A stretch of 64,000 nt of DNA from Cryptomeria japonica (lineage: Eukaryota; Streptophyta; Pinopsida; Cupressales; Cupressaceae): positions 655,682,468 to 655,746,467 of the forward strand of contig NC_081409.1 of the NCBI RefSeq assembly GCF_030272615.1, given 5' to 3'. Positions within the stretch are counted from its first letter, which is position 1; every line of letters begins with the position of its first letter. The notes under the pieces were generated by a model. It saw only the letters and a list, made by a program, of their open reading frames with translations, was not told the origin of the DNA and did no database searches. Positions 33,666 to 45,420 of this stretch are shown one piece after another. The position numbers were made by a program, and so were the translations under genes.

Positions 33666-34744
33666 TTGAGGGAGATCCATGAAGGTGTCTTAATGGATTC
33701 AAGTGGTCTGAGACAACAACTACTTGTTGCATTTGATGATCTAGATCAGTCCAAAACCAAAGTTTGGGAATTGAAGACAAATCTCAAATATGTTGAAAAT
33801 TTCATTGAGTCATTAAAAGATCAAGTAAACTCATCTAGAGAAAAGAGAAAGGAGTTGATGGACAAACTCAAAGAGAAAGAAGAGAAAAGCATTGATGATC
33901 AAGTTATGAAAGACACGACAAATGAATGTGAAAAACTTGCTAAAGATAATGTAGTTCTGAAGAATGAGATGGAAGCCATTGTGATGAAATTGACAAAGGG
34001 GATTGAAAATTGGAAGAAGAATGAGGAAAGCTTGACTTAGTCACGAAAGGATAGATCTGATGAGTGTTGTAGCCTAAGTCATGAAAATGACCCATTGAAG
34101 CTTGAATTGATGCAATCCAAAAATAATGAGCAAGAGCTTGAAAGACATCATAATTCTAAGAGATGAACTTACCACTTCTAATGAGTACAAAGAAAAATTC
34201 AATGCTAGCTCAACCAAGCTAGATGAAATGCTACAAAGTATAAAGGTGATATGGGAGGACTTGGATTTGAAAAGGAGAAAGCTTTGGATCTAGTTAAAGC
34301 AATCAACATAAGAATAAGAGGCCTCTGGTAAGACAACCTAATGCTTATAAATTCAATGGTAAATATTTTGTTTGTAATAAATTTGGTCATATGTCAAGTC
34401 AATGCAGAAATAGAACAAATCAGAATAATTCATCATTCACCGGTCAATATTTCAATTGTAATAAGTACGGTCATAAGTCAGTTGAATGCATAAGTATGGT
34501 CAATAGAAGGAATGTAAGATGCTATGCTTGTAGAAGATTTGGCCATATTGCTAACCAATGCAGATCAAATAGAAATCAAAGTAATTTCAGACCTTATCAG
34601 AGAAACAACATTACTTGCTATGCTCGCAACAAAATCGACCACATTGCAAAATACTGTACAAGCAAGAATGTGAGGAATGCTTCGACAGACAAGAACAAAT
34701 CTGATGATAAGGGGAAGATGAAATTTGAAGAAATGAGAGGGTAG
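33666..34744 (+). pseudogene. D1 ORF1: coiled-coil plus zinc-knuckle gag-like protein
   Basis: The first open segment (33666-34040) encodes a Lys/Glu-rich coiled coil (for example LKYVENFIESLKDQV, EKRKELMDKLKEKEEK). After stops and a frameshift, 34345-34744 carries four CCHC-type knuckles in a row. Two have Tyr at the first Cys position (YFVCNKFGHMSSQC, YFNCNKYGHKSVEC), one is canonical (CYACRRFGHIANQC) and one is degenerate (CYARNKIDHIAKYC). The plan matches D2 ORF1 (60577-61770). Coiled coil plus multiple knuckles suggests a self-associating RNA-binding gag analogue, which is inference. It is not translatable as one frame now. Confidence 0.75.
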
Positions 34745-35243
34745 TACAAGAAGAAATGGGTCAAGAAGAGTGACTCTAAGACAAGAGCTGGGTCCACACC
34801 TAATTCCGGTGTTGGAACATCATCCGGTAACTAAGCTAAGGCATCTGGCCTTGGGGGGAGCTTTCATGAAAATCTTTCGAACCCCTTGTCTGAGATTTGT
34901 GCCTGATTCCGGCAGGTTACAGAGGTATATATGATGATTGCAGGTATCTATGATGAATTTTTGGAAGAATCTGTAGGTCAGCAGAAGATCTTGTGAGGGG
35001 TATCCAAAAGTATTAGGGTTAAGAGCATTTATTGCAGTGAAAATTTAGGTTTGCTAAGGATAAAAGGCAAGTTAATCATTTATTTCTCACCTTGCATTCA
35101 AAGCAGAAGAGCATGATAAAGGAGAACTTGTAGAGATTTCGAAGTGATACCTAGATTTGGTGTGCGATCTTGAGTCTGGTTGAAAGGTATTTAACTATGA
35201 AACCCCCTTTTCCGGTTGAAGTTTGAAGTTTGAATTCAATAAG
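34745..35243. other. D1 spacer between ORF1 and ORF2
   Basis: No gene is present. It contains a PPT-like run CTTGGGGGGAGC near 34850, comparable in position to CTTAGGGGGAGA (61855-61866) in D2. Both spacers then have an AAAGG-TATTT-type sequence just before ORF2. It could hold a downstream promoter or leader for ORF2; this is unproven. Confidence 0.4.
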
Positions 35244-38200
35244 ATGGTTGCATCTGGCACTGCAACTCCTTTAATTGTGGAAATCATTGAGCGTGCGTGT
35301 CCAAATTTTAAGAATCATCCATTCATTTCGATGGAAGATGATCCTTAGAGCGTATTTTCATCTGTTCCCTACAAAGTGCTACATATTGAGGACACTACCT
35401 AGGTATATATGCACTGCCCGATTAAGGAATTGGGTAGCACACAAATATTAAATTTGTACAACAAGCAGCTGATAGACAAGAGCTTAGTATTGAAACCTGA
35501 ATTTCAAGATTTGGAGAGAGGGTTTTGCATACTTCGTTAGATTTTTGATGTTCTATGAACACGAATGGATTTGGTATATCTTGAGTCGAGCTCATGATGA
35601 ATTTGTTTGTTTGGATAAACCCTACAAAATCACCAAGTCAGTCATTCGAGTCGTAACTGGATTATGTGCAACCGGAGAACTACCATCCTTGAAATTTGTG
35701 AAGAATGAAATTGTGATCAATGCAACTAGATCTAAATTTGACAAATGGGCGATGACAATCAACGATATTCTGGAACATGATATCAGGTTTGCATCAATGG
35801 TCATTGGGTAAAAATTCTATTTTTCTAGCAAAGAAAATTCTATTTCCGGTACTACCATTTATACTGCATATGAGATGATGAGAGAAAACAAGAAATATAA
35901 TCTCTATGAATTGCTCCAAAGTGAGCTTATAAAAAATATCAAGAAGACCAAAGAAAATAAGAAACATCCTTTCAAATTTGGAACACTGCTTCTATGCCTA
36001 TTTCTCTACTTTATGAAGGAGGTTCCGGGTGTTGGTCCAATAGAATGGGCATTTGACAGATCTATAGGAGTTCAAAGCCGAGAACATCTATACAATTCCA
36101 GTGACTCTAAGGTTCAAAGCAAGAATTTATGGGGTTATTTCAAGAACTTTCAGAAGGAAATGCATGATAGGGAAAGGATACCTAAGTCTGTTGTAGAAAA
36201 ATATCAAGATACTATCTACTTCATGGTAGATATTAATCATGTTTGATGAAATTTGTAGAGCCCTGAATAGTATGGATCATGCCTATGGGCTATGAGGCCG
36301 AAAAATAAATTCTGGAACTGTATGCACAACTTATGTTGAGCAAACCGGTGGATCCTAATGAGGAAAGATTCAAAACATACAAGGAGAAAAGTTTAAAACT
36401 TTATCAACAATTTAAGAAACCGGCAATTTAGAAGAAGGTTCAGAAAGAAGTATAGGCTTTTGCAGAGAGTATGGTAATAACTAAGGAAGCTGTTCGAAAA
36501 GATAGAGAAGAAAATATTCTCTAAGGAGCAGTTTGTGAAGAAGGAAGCAAAACCAGAAGTATCTAAGCCTAAGCCGAGGCAAGTCAGAAGCACAATCCTC
36601 TCCTCTGGTCCTGCAAAGTCAGCAAGCCAATCTAAATCTTCAATCAAGTCACATCCGGTGGTGAGAAGAAGAGGAAGATAGTCAAATTTGTGATTGTGGA
36701 TGAAGAAGAAACTAGATCTGATGAAACCGTGAAGGAAGTATAGGCTCAAACTCCAAAAGCTACCAAGATCTCAAAGGAGAAGCCTGCTGGTAAAACAAGA
36801 TCTAGTAAGAAACCTAAAGCATTTGCGTTTGATGAAGCTTTGAAACAAGGAAAATTTACTATTGTTCCTCCTATGACATCAGAACAAATTGTAAATGAAG
36901 TTGTTCAGAATGACAATTTGAAACCACTATATGAGTGGTATGCCAATTTTGATGACTATGGTAAGAGAACTCTAGAAGAGGGTACTGTAGAATATCTTAA
37001 TGTGTATAGTAAAACATTGATTGAACTAATATCTATCATATCCAAAAGCTTGTATGACATTTTGGATGTCAGAAGACAAACTGCTAGTAAGGAAGATGAG
37101 AGATTGAAGGAATATGTGTTGGTTATGTTCAATCACTACTACTAAGGAGATAGATAGATTGTTGAAACTAACAAAGAATGAATTTAGAAGAAAACAAAGG
37201 GTAAACAAAATCATGTTAGGGAAGATTGATGAAGTTGCTAAGGAGACTCAAAAGATTTTGACAAAAGTTTTGCTAGACAATTGGTATGAGGTAAATAAGG
37301 CTAAATGGTAGGAAGAAATTCATCTGAAAGAATAGAACATGACATCTCAATTCATTCCGAAAGCCGAGCCGACAACAAATGATACTTCTAAGCATATAGA
37401 GGCCAGTGTGAAAGAAGAAGTTGGGGTAGGAGACACAAGGAAAGCTGAGAAAGGAAATGACAAGAATGGGAATCCTTTGGCTATTGCAGTTGACCCTCCA
37501 GTCACTGAGGTGAATGCAAAAAAAGAAAAAGTGGATGTCAAGGTTGAAATCAGGACTGAAGTAACTGACACTACAGAGGAAGTAAAGGGAAAGACAATCA
37601 TTGATGATCTATAATTCATTCAAGGTCCTATCAACCTATATTCCTTGTCACCAATCCAAAAGCTACAACTTGCATCGTTTGCACAAGCCAAAGCCAACGA
37701 ATATATTTTAAAATACCATGCTGAGGATAATATGTTGCTAAATTTGGCAACTGGTGTTCTTGAGAAGTTGATGCCCTTGTTTCAAAAGAACACTTTAGAT
37801 ACTCCATCTGGGTGGTTAAAGAGTTTGTTTAGTTCTGTTGACAAAGATTTTGAGTCTTTTGAAAGATCAACTGAAGAAAAAGTCCTAAATGAATTTAATG
37901 CAAAAGGCTTCAAAATCTGAAAAGAATGATTGTCAAAGATAAAGCCACATTAGAAGAATGTGTGAAGAGCATGCAAGATGCATTATCCGCAGGTGGGAAT
38001 TTGTACAAGTAATGTCTATCTTTGAATAAGTTCATTGCAAATATTGAGTAGAAGTCTAAGGTGCATGAGAATGAGCTTGAATGAATATCTGAGTCAATTG
38101 ACTCCTTGCAAGCATCACTGAGTAGTCATGAGAATCAGGTAACATCTCTACTTGAGAAAATTAGGAGCTGAACCATGACCAAGAGAAAATAATTGGGAGA

Positions 38201-38430
38201 GTTAGTGAAGTTAGGAGTCTAATTACTCCTAACCAGGACATTATGCAAAGTGCTTTCAAAGATACCCAAGATGCTCTGGCTAGTGGTGATCCCAATTATG
38301 TAAAGACAATATAGGTACAAGCTTACTTTCTTAGTGGGTTCATAACTGTATTGGAGAATCTGCAGAAAGGCTGGGATGGTCACTTAGACTCATTGAAGAA
38401 CTCTTATGCTGATATCTTCAATTTTTTGTG
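35244..38430 (+). pseudogene. D1 ORF2: long conserved protein of unknown family
   Basis: Roughly 1,060 codons run from MVASGTATPLIVEIIERACP to a TGA near 38430, broken by many stops and several frameshifts (near 35545, 37140 and 38190). The conserved N-terminal part reads WYILSRAHDEF, SVIRVVTGLCATGELPSLK and then WAMTINDILEHDIRFASMVIG. A hydrophobic stretch FGTLLLCLFLYF and VPGVGPIEW follow. Next are PMGYE and SKPVDP, a Lys-rich stretch (KTRSSKKPKAF), a helical domain (EEGTVEYLNVYSKTL, LYDILDVRR), an acidic region and two C-terminal modules ending in QDALSAGGN/QDALASGDP-type phrases. D2 ORF2 shares the N-terminal domain, linker and Lys-rich part. I recognise no known enzyme or structural motif. 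Confidence 0.7.
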
Positions 38431-38637
38431 AATATATATGGATTGTGTATCCACATGTGTAAAATACCATTTTTGTTTTTCGAAACTATACCTTTTTCAT
38501 TGATGTCAAAGCAGGAGAATAGATGAGTGAAAAGAGTTGATCTTAAGGGGAGATTCTTTGATTCTTTTGATTCTCGAAGTTTGATTTTGGTTTTGATCTG
38601 ACACTTAGTCATTTTTTACTAAGTGTTGCCATCAATG

Positions 38638-38651
38638 CCAAAGGGGGAGAT
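38638..38651 (+). promoter_or_regulatory. Polypurine tract of D1
   Basis: CCAAAGGGGGAGAT is identical to the copia A and copia B tracts and directly precedes TGTTGGCATGAG. Confidence 0.92.
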
Positions 38652-39657
38652 TGTTGGCATGAGATGCTGCATTGATGATCAGTTGTTGACATTGATGGCA
38701 ACTGGCATCTGGTGAGTCAGATATCCAATCCATAGTTTGTGATTCCTTCATTCTGGAAGATTGTTGAGGTTTGGTGAGGTCTAGTAAGAAGGACAATGTA
38801 ATCGACAAAGTGTACAATTTGGTGATCAACAGATTATTTTGGTTTAGTATTTTGCCTTGCAAATCTGGGAGATGTATTGTGGATATGCAATTTACCCTAT
38901 TCAAAGTTTGTGGCCTTCGGTGTTAAGTTTGGTATTGGTTAGAAGATTTGGTAGATCATTTTTTTGGTATAATAGTGTTTTGTTGTAGTAACATGTAAAG
39001 ATTTGTTGTGTAGATTGTGCAGAGTAATTTTGATTATTATTTATGTGTTCAAGGTTGATGAGTCGACATATGGGAAGCATGTGGACATCTTGCTTTGGTC
39101 CAAATAGTTGTTTTTGGACCAGATTGAGCTGACTTGGATTACACATTTCATGTTGCATGTTATGCGGTTTTTAGGCCGACATGGAATTGATCTAATTTGA
39201 TGGTGTGGATATATTAGTCTGATTGATATGATCATTTGGGTTGTTGTTTGTGTTAGAGGAAACATGTATGAGTGATTGGGCATATTTTCACTTGCGCAAC
39301 TGAGAGATCTGTGCTCTCGTATGTGACAGAGCAGAGCATAACAACACAAAGAGACATAACAATGGCAAAAGTAATTTCGCTTAACCAGAACTGTATTTTG
39401 GCATTTGTAGATGCTATCAATTAGTTCATTCAACCAGTTATCATTTGTAATCTCTTTTAGGACAATGAGTCCTCCAGGTTGTAGCCCTTTTCTTTGTATT
39501 TGAGCAGTGGGCTCTAGGCAATGTGCCTGAATGCATGTGCATTCCCCTCTATAATATTATTATACTCCTTATCACAATATTATAATATTGTGGCTCTCAA
39601 TCCCACTGTGGTTTTTCCTTTAATCGGGTTTCCAAGTAAAAATATTGGTGTTGGTGA
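38652..39657 (+). repeat. 3' LTR of D1, first part
   Basis: This matches 32485-33493 of the 5' LTR with scattered changes, then stops at GTTGGTGAT, where the nested insertion begins. Confidence 0.93.
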
Positions 39658-40644
39658 TGAATGTTTTGATTAGATACACGTTGCAGAAGACCAAATTTCA
39701 GAAGAGCTAATGTGTCTATTGCAAGGCTTAATTGATCAAAGACTTAAACAAACAAATTTCATTTAGTTCTTAATTAGGCTTAGATTAACTTTCAATTTTA
39801 TGGAACAACTCGCACCTAGAATCTAATTAGGATTGGATTAATCTCCAATTTCATGCAACAAATTTCACGTAGAATCTAATTAATATTTGATTAATCTTCA
39901 ATTTCTCCTACAAATTGCACCTAGATCATAATTAGGCTTGGATTAATATTTTATTTATGCAACAAATTGCACATAGTCTAATTAGGCGATTAATTCATAA
40001 AGCAACTTTTTGATTTGCATGTTGTTTTTTTGATTTGCATGTAGTTTTTTTTCATTGCATGACGCTTTACTTTGCTTGCATGCTATTTTTTATATTTTTA
40101 TCTTTTATTTTCATGTAGTTTTTTTTCGTTGCATGTCAATTTTTTTAGTTGCATGTTTGTTTTTTCATATTGCTTTTTAGTTGCATGTTGCCTTTTTACC
40201 TATTATATTTTTAGTTGCATGTTTCTATTTTGCTTTTTGCTTGCATGTTTCTTTTTAGTTGCATGTTGTTTTTTGCTTTTTGCTTACATGTTGCTTTTTA
40301 GTTGCATGTTGCCTTTTTTTTCTTGTTGCTCTTTTTTAGTTGCAGGTTTCTATTTTTCTTTTTTTTTCTTGCATGTTGCTTTGTTGCATATTGTTTTTTT
40401 CTGCTCAACTTAGAGGTTTTATGTGCTACTAATCATTTTGTGCAACACCTTGGCATTCACTGGTCAAAGATAATCTCATTGAAACTACTGACATATTTGT
40501 TGTAGGACACGGCCAAAGACTTATATTCGAAACCAAGTGTTTGCGATTTCTAGCTTAGTTGCACACTTCATTTTCTAAGGGATAAATGAACACCATGTAT
40601 GCCATGTTTGTTTTTGCATTTTATTGAGTGTTTTAACCTTTAGA
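39658..40644 (+). repeat. Left arm of ~0.9-kb inverted repeat
   Basis: This is the reverse complement of 45421-46303, over its full length, with scattered changes and length differences in the low-complexity middle. Shared phrases include AGAAGAGCTAATGTGTCT, AGGATTGGATTAATCTCC, AACTTAGAGGTTTTATGTGC and CACCATGTATGCCATG. The middle (about 40010-40390) is a TTTAGTTGCATGTTG minisatellite with about a dozen TGCATG hexamers. Confidence 0.93.
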
Positions 40645-42223
40645 TAGTGGGCCTGCCTCCCAATTTTCTTGGTACCTTGAGAGGCATCGGTGAGAGGGAG
40701 CAACCCTAAGTGGTGACAGGGTTGAAGACGAACCTCTTCTGAACCACTCTAAATAATTGTGGATGCAACGAAAGTTGTAGACAACGGGTGTTGGAATGGT
40801 GTAGAAATGATTAAATTCTCTGGATCTACACCCACCTAAACAGATGCCCTTACTAGAACCTCTTGTCTTTAGAAGCCAAAATCCTTCTATCTGTTGGCTC
40901 AGGTGTTGTGATACGCGCATGCCAAAGATACCTTTCATGTACTCTTTAGTTAGAGATAGAAAATTCTTGGGAAGTGGTGAGCCTTGAATTTGAAGCTTGG
41001 TATGCCTGAGAAGTGAGTGCATTGTAAGGGGGAGATCGTGCTACCAAGTGTCTAGCTATCCGACTGAATTTTGTATTGAGCAAGATGATTCAATAAATAT
41101 TGTCCTGGCCAACCATAGGATATGTTGTGAATGAGCATGATTGTTTTGAGTCCAAGTCCAAACACTTTGTCTTCTATGCTTGTCAAAATTTGAGTCCTAC
41201 ATCATTTTTCAAACAAGTCCAAACATTCTCCAAACCAAATTCAAAACAAGGTTCAACAAAAGATCCAAAATCTTGTCCAAGTATTCATCCAACATTCAAA
41301 CATGGCTTGTCAAAACATTGGAAATCGTTGTCTTAAAATACATATCACTTAGGGTTATATTTCTCATAGTCCAAAATTAGGTCTTAGGACAACATATTGT
41401 CATTACTCTTCATTTTAGTCCATTTTATTTGTAGTGTCCTCATTTTGCACTTAGGTTTAAAATCATTTTCCTAAGTCTTCATTGCATTATCATCATCCCA
41501 AAATTAGGTCTTGGCTTAGGTTACACTTTGCATTTTCAAAGTAATTAGTCCTCACATATCCCTATCACATTAGCTTTGTCATTGCATAGTCCAAACCCTA
41601 GGTCTTTTCTTAAGTTGACATTGTCAAACATTTCCATTCATATCCTTGGTTCATATCATTTTGTCATATCATATCATATCATATCTTGAGACCATATCAT
41701 ATTCATATCACATCCTTAGGTCATTGTCATTATCATTGTCCTCTTGCATTTAGTCTCATAATTAGGTTTTCCAAACTTGCGAAATCAAAACTTTAGATTA
41801 AACCCTAAGTTGTTCTTAGGGAGTCTTGACCTTGTCCAACATTTGTCCTTTTGTCATTATCATTTTGTCAAACCTAGCTTAGTATCCAAGCGTATAGGTG
41901 AGATATTGTCAATTTGTCCTATTGTCATTTTGTCCTTTGTCCTCTTAAGGTCTTGACTTCATTTCAATTTTCTAAGGGTCACATCTTTAGGTGTGCATTC
42001 TAAGAGTTTGTCCAAACCTCAAAAATAATTAAAAAACATTGATTGCATTCTTGTCCTAGATTACATGATCATTCTCTAAGACTGGATTTAGTTGCATACC
42101 ATCATCACTCCAAAAATTCAAAAGGTCCAAAAAAATTTAGTTGCATTGTCAATCACCTAGGTTGCATTAGTTGCATACATCATTCCTAAATTCAAAAATC
42201 CTAAAAACATTGCATAGTGACAT
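40645..42223. other. Non-coding leader of the chimera core
   Basis: 40650-41090 has ordinary composition with no supported gene; a minus-strand frame at 40633-41022 looks like chance. 41130-42220 is CT-rich and full of TTGTCATT/CATATCATATC words (pure CATAT repeats near 41665-41690), like the long leaders of plant Ty3/gypsy-type elements. Confidence 0.45.
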
Positions 42224-44960
42224 GTCTATTGAAACAAGATTCCAACCTCCTATGATGCAACAAAGTTTGACATATCAACTGATGATTGGTCCAATGAATA
42301 ACACAATGCAATAAAGTTTTAATCCAAGGCAATCACATTTCTATCCAACCCAACAACAAGGAAATATCGGTCAAAATTTATATGATGCAACAAGTGTCCA
42401 GATACAAAAACTAGAGGAGAAACTAGCTTGAGAGAAAGAGATATTGGAACAAAAAGTGAAAAACCATGAGAAGAGTAGATCACATATCTCCAAAATGTTT
42501 CAAAAATTTCCAAGTCCAAATCCAAATATTGAACCAATTGACGTAAAATCTCTTATCAAACGATCAAACATATCAACTCTCATCTCTCAAATAGAGATGA
42601 TGAAACAATTTCAAGCAACAAACACAAATTTCAATCAAGTCCTAGATCAAATTTCATTCAATCAAATTTCAAATCAACAACATATCCAACAACAACAACC
42701 AATGGTTTAACATATCCCACAACAACAACCAATAGTTCAATATATCCAACATTTTCGATCAACACAACCAATGGTGCAATTTTAACAATTTGTCCAACCA
42801 AACAAACAATGTCAACAAATGGTTCAACCAACTGTCAAGTATCAACACCAAACTCAGTCAACAAATCAATATCAACAACTACAACCACCAATTCAAAAAC
42901 AAAAGTTGCAACTCACACCAAGAGAAATTTCAAAAATGTTAGACCAATTCGACCAACACCCAATCCAAAATCAAAATATAACATCTAAACAAAACCAAAT
43001 TACCTTAAAACAAGTCCAAAATCTAAACCTAACCATATCAAAACCTCACAAGGATTCAAATGCTTCTCCAAAGAAAAATGGATCTATTACAAATCTCTTA
43101 AAGAGAGTCCTAAGTGATTTTTTCTGAAAAAAGATCAAAATTATATGCTCATGTCTAGTAATGGCTCATCCCTGATAAACATATTGACTCTCCAGTGGCC
43201 TTTATTCCTACACCTTTTGAAGCTTCATAAGAACCTCCCATATCATCTCCTAAATCTTCACAAAAGCAATTTCCATTGTTGCCTCCAAATTATACATCAA
43301 ATAATGCATCCTCCCAAGGGTTTTCTATCATAGATGCTAATCAATGTCTTTATACAAATCCCTTGTACTATTTGGAAATGCAATTTTTAATGCCATTAGA
43401 TGATTCTCTTTTAGAGAGTCTCATTCAAAGTCCATCTCCCTCATGTCAAAGCATTGATCCCTTGCTAAAATCCCCCATGCATATCCAAAGTCCAACCCCA
43501 TGTCAAGAGTGAGCCTTAAAGAAAATCAAGATCAAGATCCTAAAACCTTATCATCCCATCCAATTGTTGACCAAGATCCCGTCTCCCTAGACACTCGTGA
43601 TGATTCTCTTATTCCTGTCCATTCTATCCAAGAACACAACACCCTTTCAAATCTTGTTGACATTCCACATCCTGAGCAAGGTCAAGATATCCCCTCCATC
43701 CTTTCTAATGATCCCATTAAAATCTAAGAGCTGAGAACCTTTAAAGAGGAATCTAATGATCTTCCTCCTTGTCAAGATCAAAGTATCCTTCCAAATTCAT
43801 GTCCACCACAATACCCCATCATTCCTTTAAATCCTTCACAAGATCCTTTTTATCCTCCATCTCTTTGTTCTAATCCTCCATATACACTCCAAGATCTCAT
43901 TTCTTTTGATGATCCCATTATTTCTCCCATTCCATTTCTTGAAGAGCTTGTCAAGGATCCATGTCCACTACACAATCCTAGTCCCCCTCATGATTCTAAC
44001 ATGTTGGTGCAAGATGTTCATGAACCCCCGACATTCACAATGGGTTCTTCCACTTTGGTCTAGTCTGATCCACTTCATGATCTAATTATTTATCTCATAT
44101 CATATCCATCTCATAATGGACTCGCATCTTCCTCCCAAAGAAAAGAGTATCATATGGCTCAAAATTTTTATGAAGAAAAAGGGGTAGATGTTCAAAAGAA
44201 AGAACCCTTCCATATCAAAGAAAATGTTAATGGTCATATCTACAGAGCTTACTCTCAAGATGTTGGTATCCCTACAAAGTATAAATTGAAACATACGCCT
44301 TCCCCATCATCTCTTCCATCCATTTTAGGTCCCTATATCCCTACATCTCCTTTGCGGGATCCACAAAGGCACACATCTTTGAGAACCTTTTACCCATCCA
44401 AAAGATCTCTATTTCATTCCTATCCATCCATACATTCCTTTCCCCCTCCAAGAAATTTGGATGCCAAGCATAAAAGTCATAAGTTCAACAATCCACATGT
44501 ATTCAAGGATCAACATATCCAATCTAATCGACATGTCAAAACAAAGAAAAATATGATCCAAAAAGAAAAAATAATATCCAAAAGGCCACAAAGGCCTTCT
44601 GAGAAAAAGAAATAAAATTCAAAAGCTATATGGGTTCCAAAGACACTTGCGCAAGCAATGCATTCTAAGGAACTACGAAAGAATGAGAAATCAAAAACCA
44701 TGTAGATCCCTAAGCGGTTGCTTGATGTGCAAAATCCTAAAGAAGAATCTAGATTGGCATCCAAAATTGTTATTCCTGAATCCAAACCTCTTAAATCTAT
44801 TCCTCCATCACCTCCTTCATCCATTTTGGGTCCCTATGCCTCAAATTCCTAGCCTTTCCTACATCCAAATCTCAAAATATACAATTCACTTCTCTTCCAT
44901 CAGTCCATCATCCCTCAAGGTGTGTGCCAATGTTGACCTTGCCAAGATTTCTATCAGCTG
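42224..44960 (+). pseudogene. Decayed Gln-rich then Pro/Ser-rich frame in the chimera core
   Basis: From MSIETRFQPPMMQQSLTY the plus strand encodes a Gln/Asn-rich segment (to about 43127) with several stops, including HIQQQQPMV and TNQYQQLQPPIQKQKLQL. After a frame change comes an Asp/Pro/Ser-rich segment (43276-44600) with SLLESLIQSPSPS, QDLISFDDPIISPIPFLEEL and a basic C-terminal part (KTKKNMIQKEKIISKRPQRP). No zinc knuckle, protease or pol motif is present. The acidic middle resembles the frame at 50619-51253. It is a retroelement-encoded protein of unknown role, now non-functional. Confidence 0.55.
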
Positions 44961-45094
44961 AAGCCCAATTCTTCCAATACCCTATCCATTATCCAACACC
45001 TCTTTTCAGTCCTGTCATCCATCCTATCCAATCCTTAGCCTGAACCCTAAGTCCAATCTCATATCCATGTCATTATCCTACCAACATCTTTGAG

Positions 45095-45415
45095 CATATT
45101 TTTAATAGTAATGGTCCAGTTTTCGAGGGTACCATCTAGACAAAAAGATGCTTGATTCCTTCTTCCATCCTCGATCAAGTGTCCATTTTCTTCCAAAAAG
45201 TCAAAAATGCAAAAAAATTGAAAGAAAAAAAATTGCAAAAAAAAAAGATGAAAAAAGGAAAAAAATTTCGTCGTCTGGTGAAAACCTGACAAACAGGCAC
45301 CTTGGCAAGTACCATGATGAAAATATGACAAACATATGTCATGCGTAATCCATGAACTTCTTGCATACCATACTTGGGGGCACATTTCATTTACGCTATC
45401 ATATCCTATCGTCCT
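45095..45415 (+). repeat. Second copy of the repeat at 1-345
   Basis: It is in the same orientation as 1-345, with the same order of landmarks ending in a TTGGGGGCA polypurine-like string. The chimera junction lies ~45 bases after that string. Confidence 0.8.
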
Positions 45416-45420
45416 TCATT

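Noticed and set aside
35244-38430. D1 ORF2 as a copia envelope-like protein (SIRE type)
   Set aside because: Some copia elements carry an extra ORF after pol, but here no pol precedes it, there is no signal peptide or terminal membrane anchor, and only one weak hydrophobic stretch. Kept as unknown family.
40633-41022. 129-codon minus-strand frame in the chimera core
   Set aside because: No recognisable domain, opposite to the decayed coding frame downstream, and no support from the related locus at 1-345. Treated as chance.
44100-45385. Several minus-strand frames over the chimera core
   Set aside because: Antisense shadows of the decayed Pro/Ser-rich plus-strand frame or of A-rich sequence.
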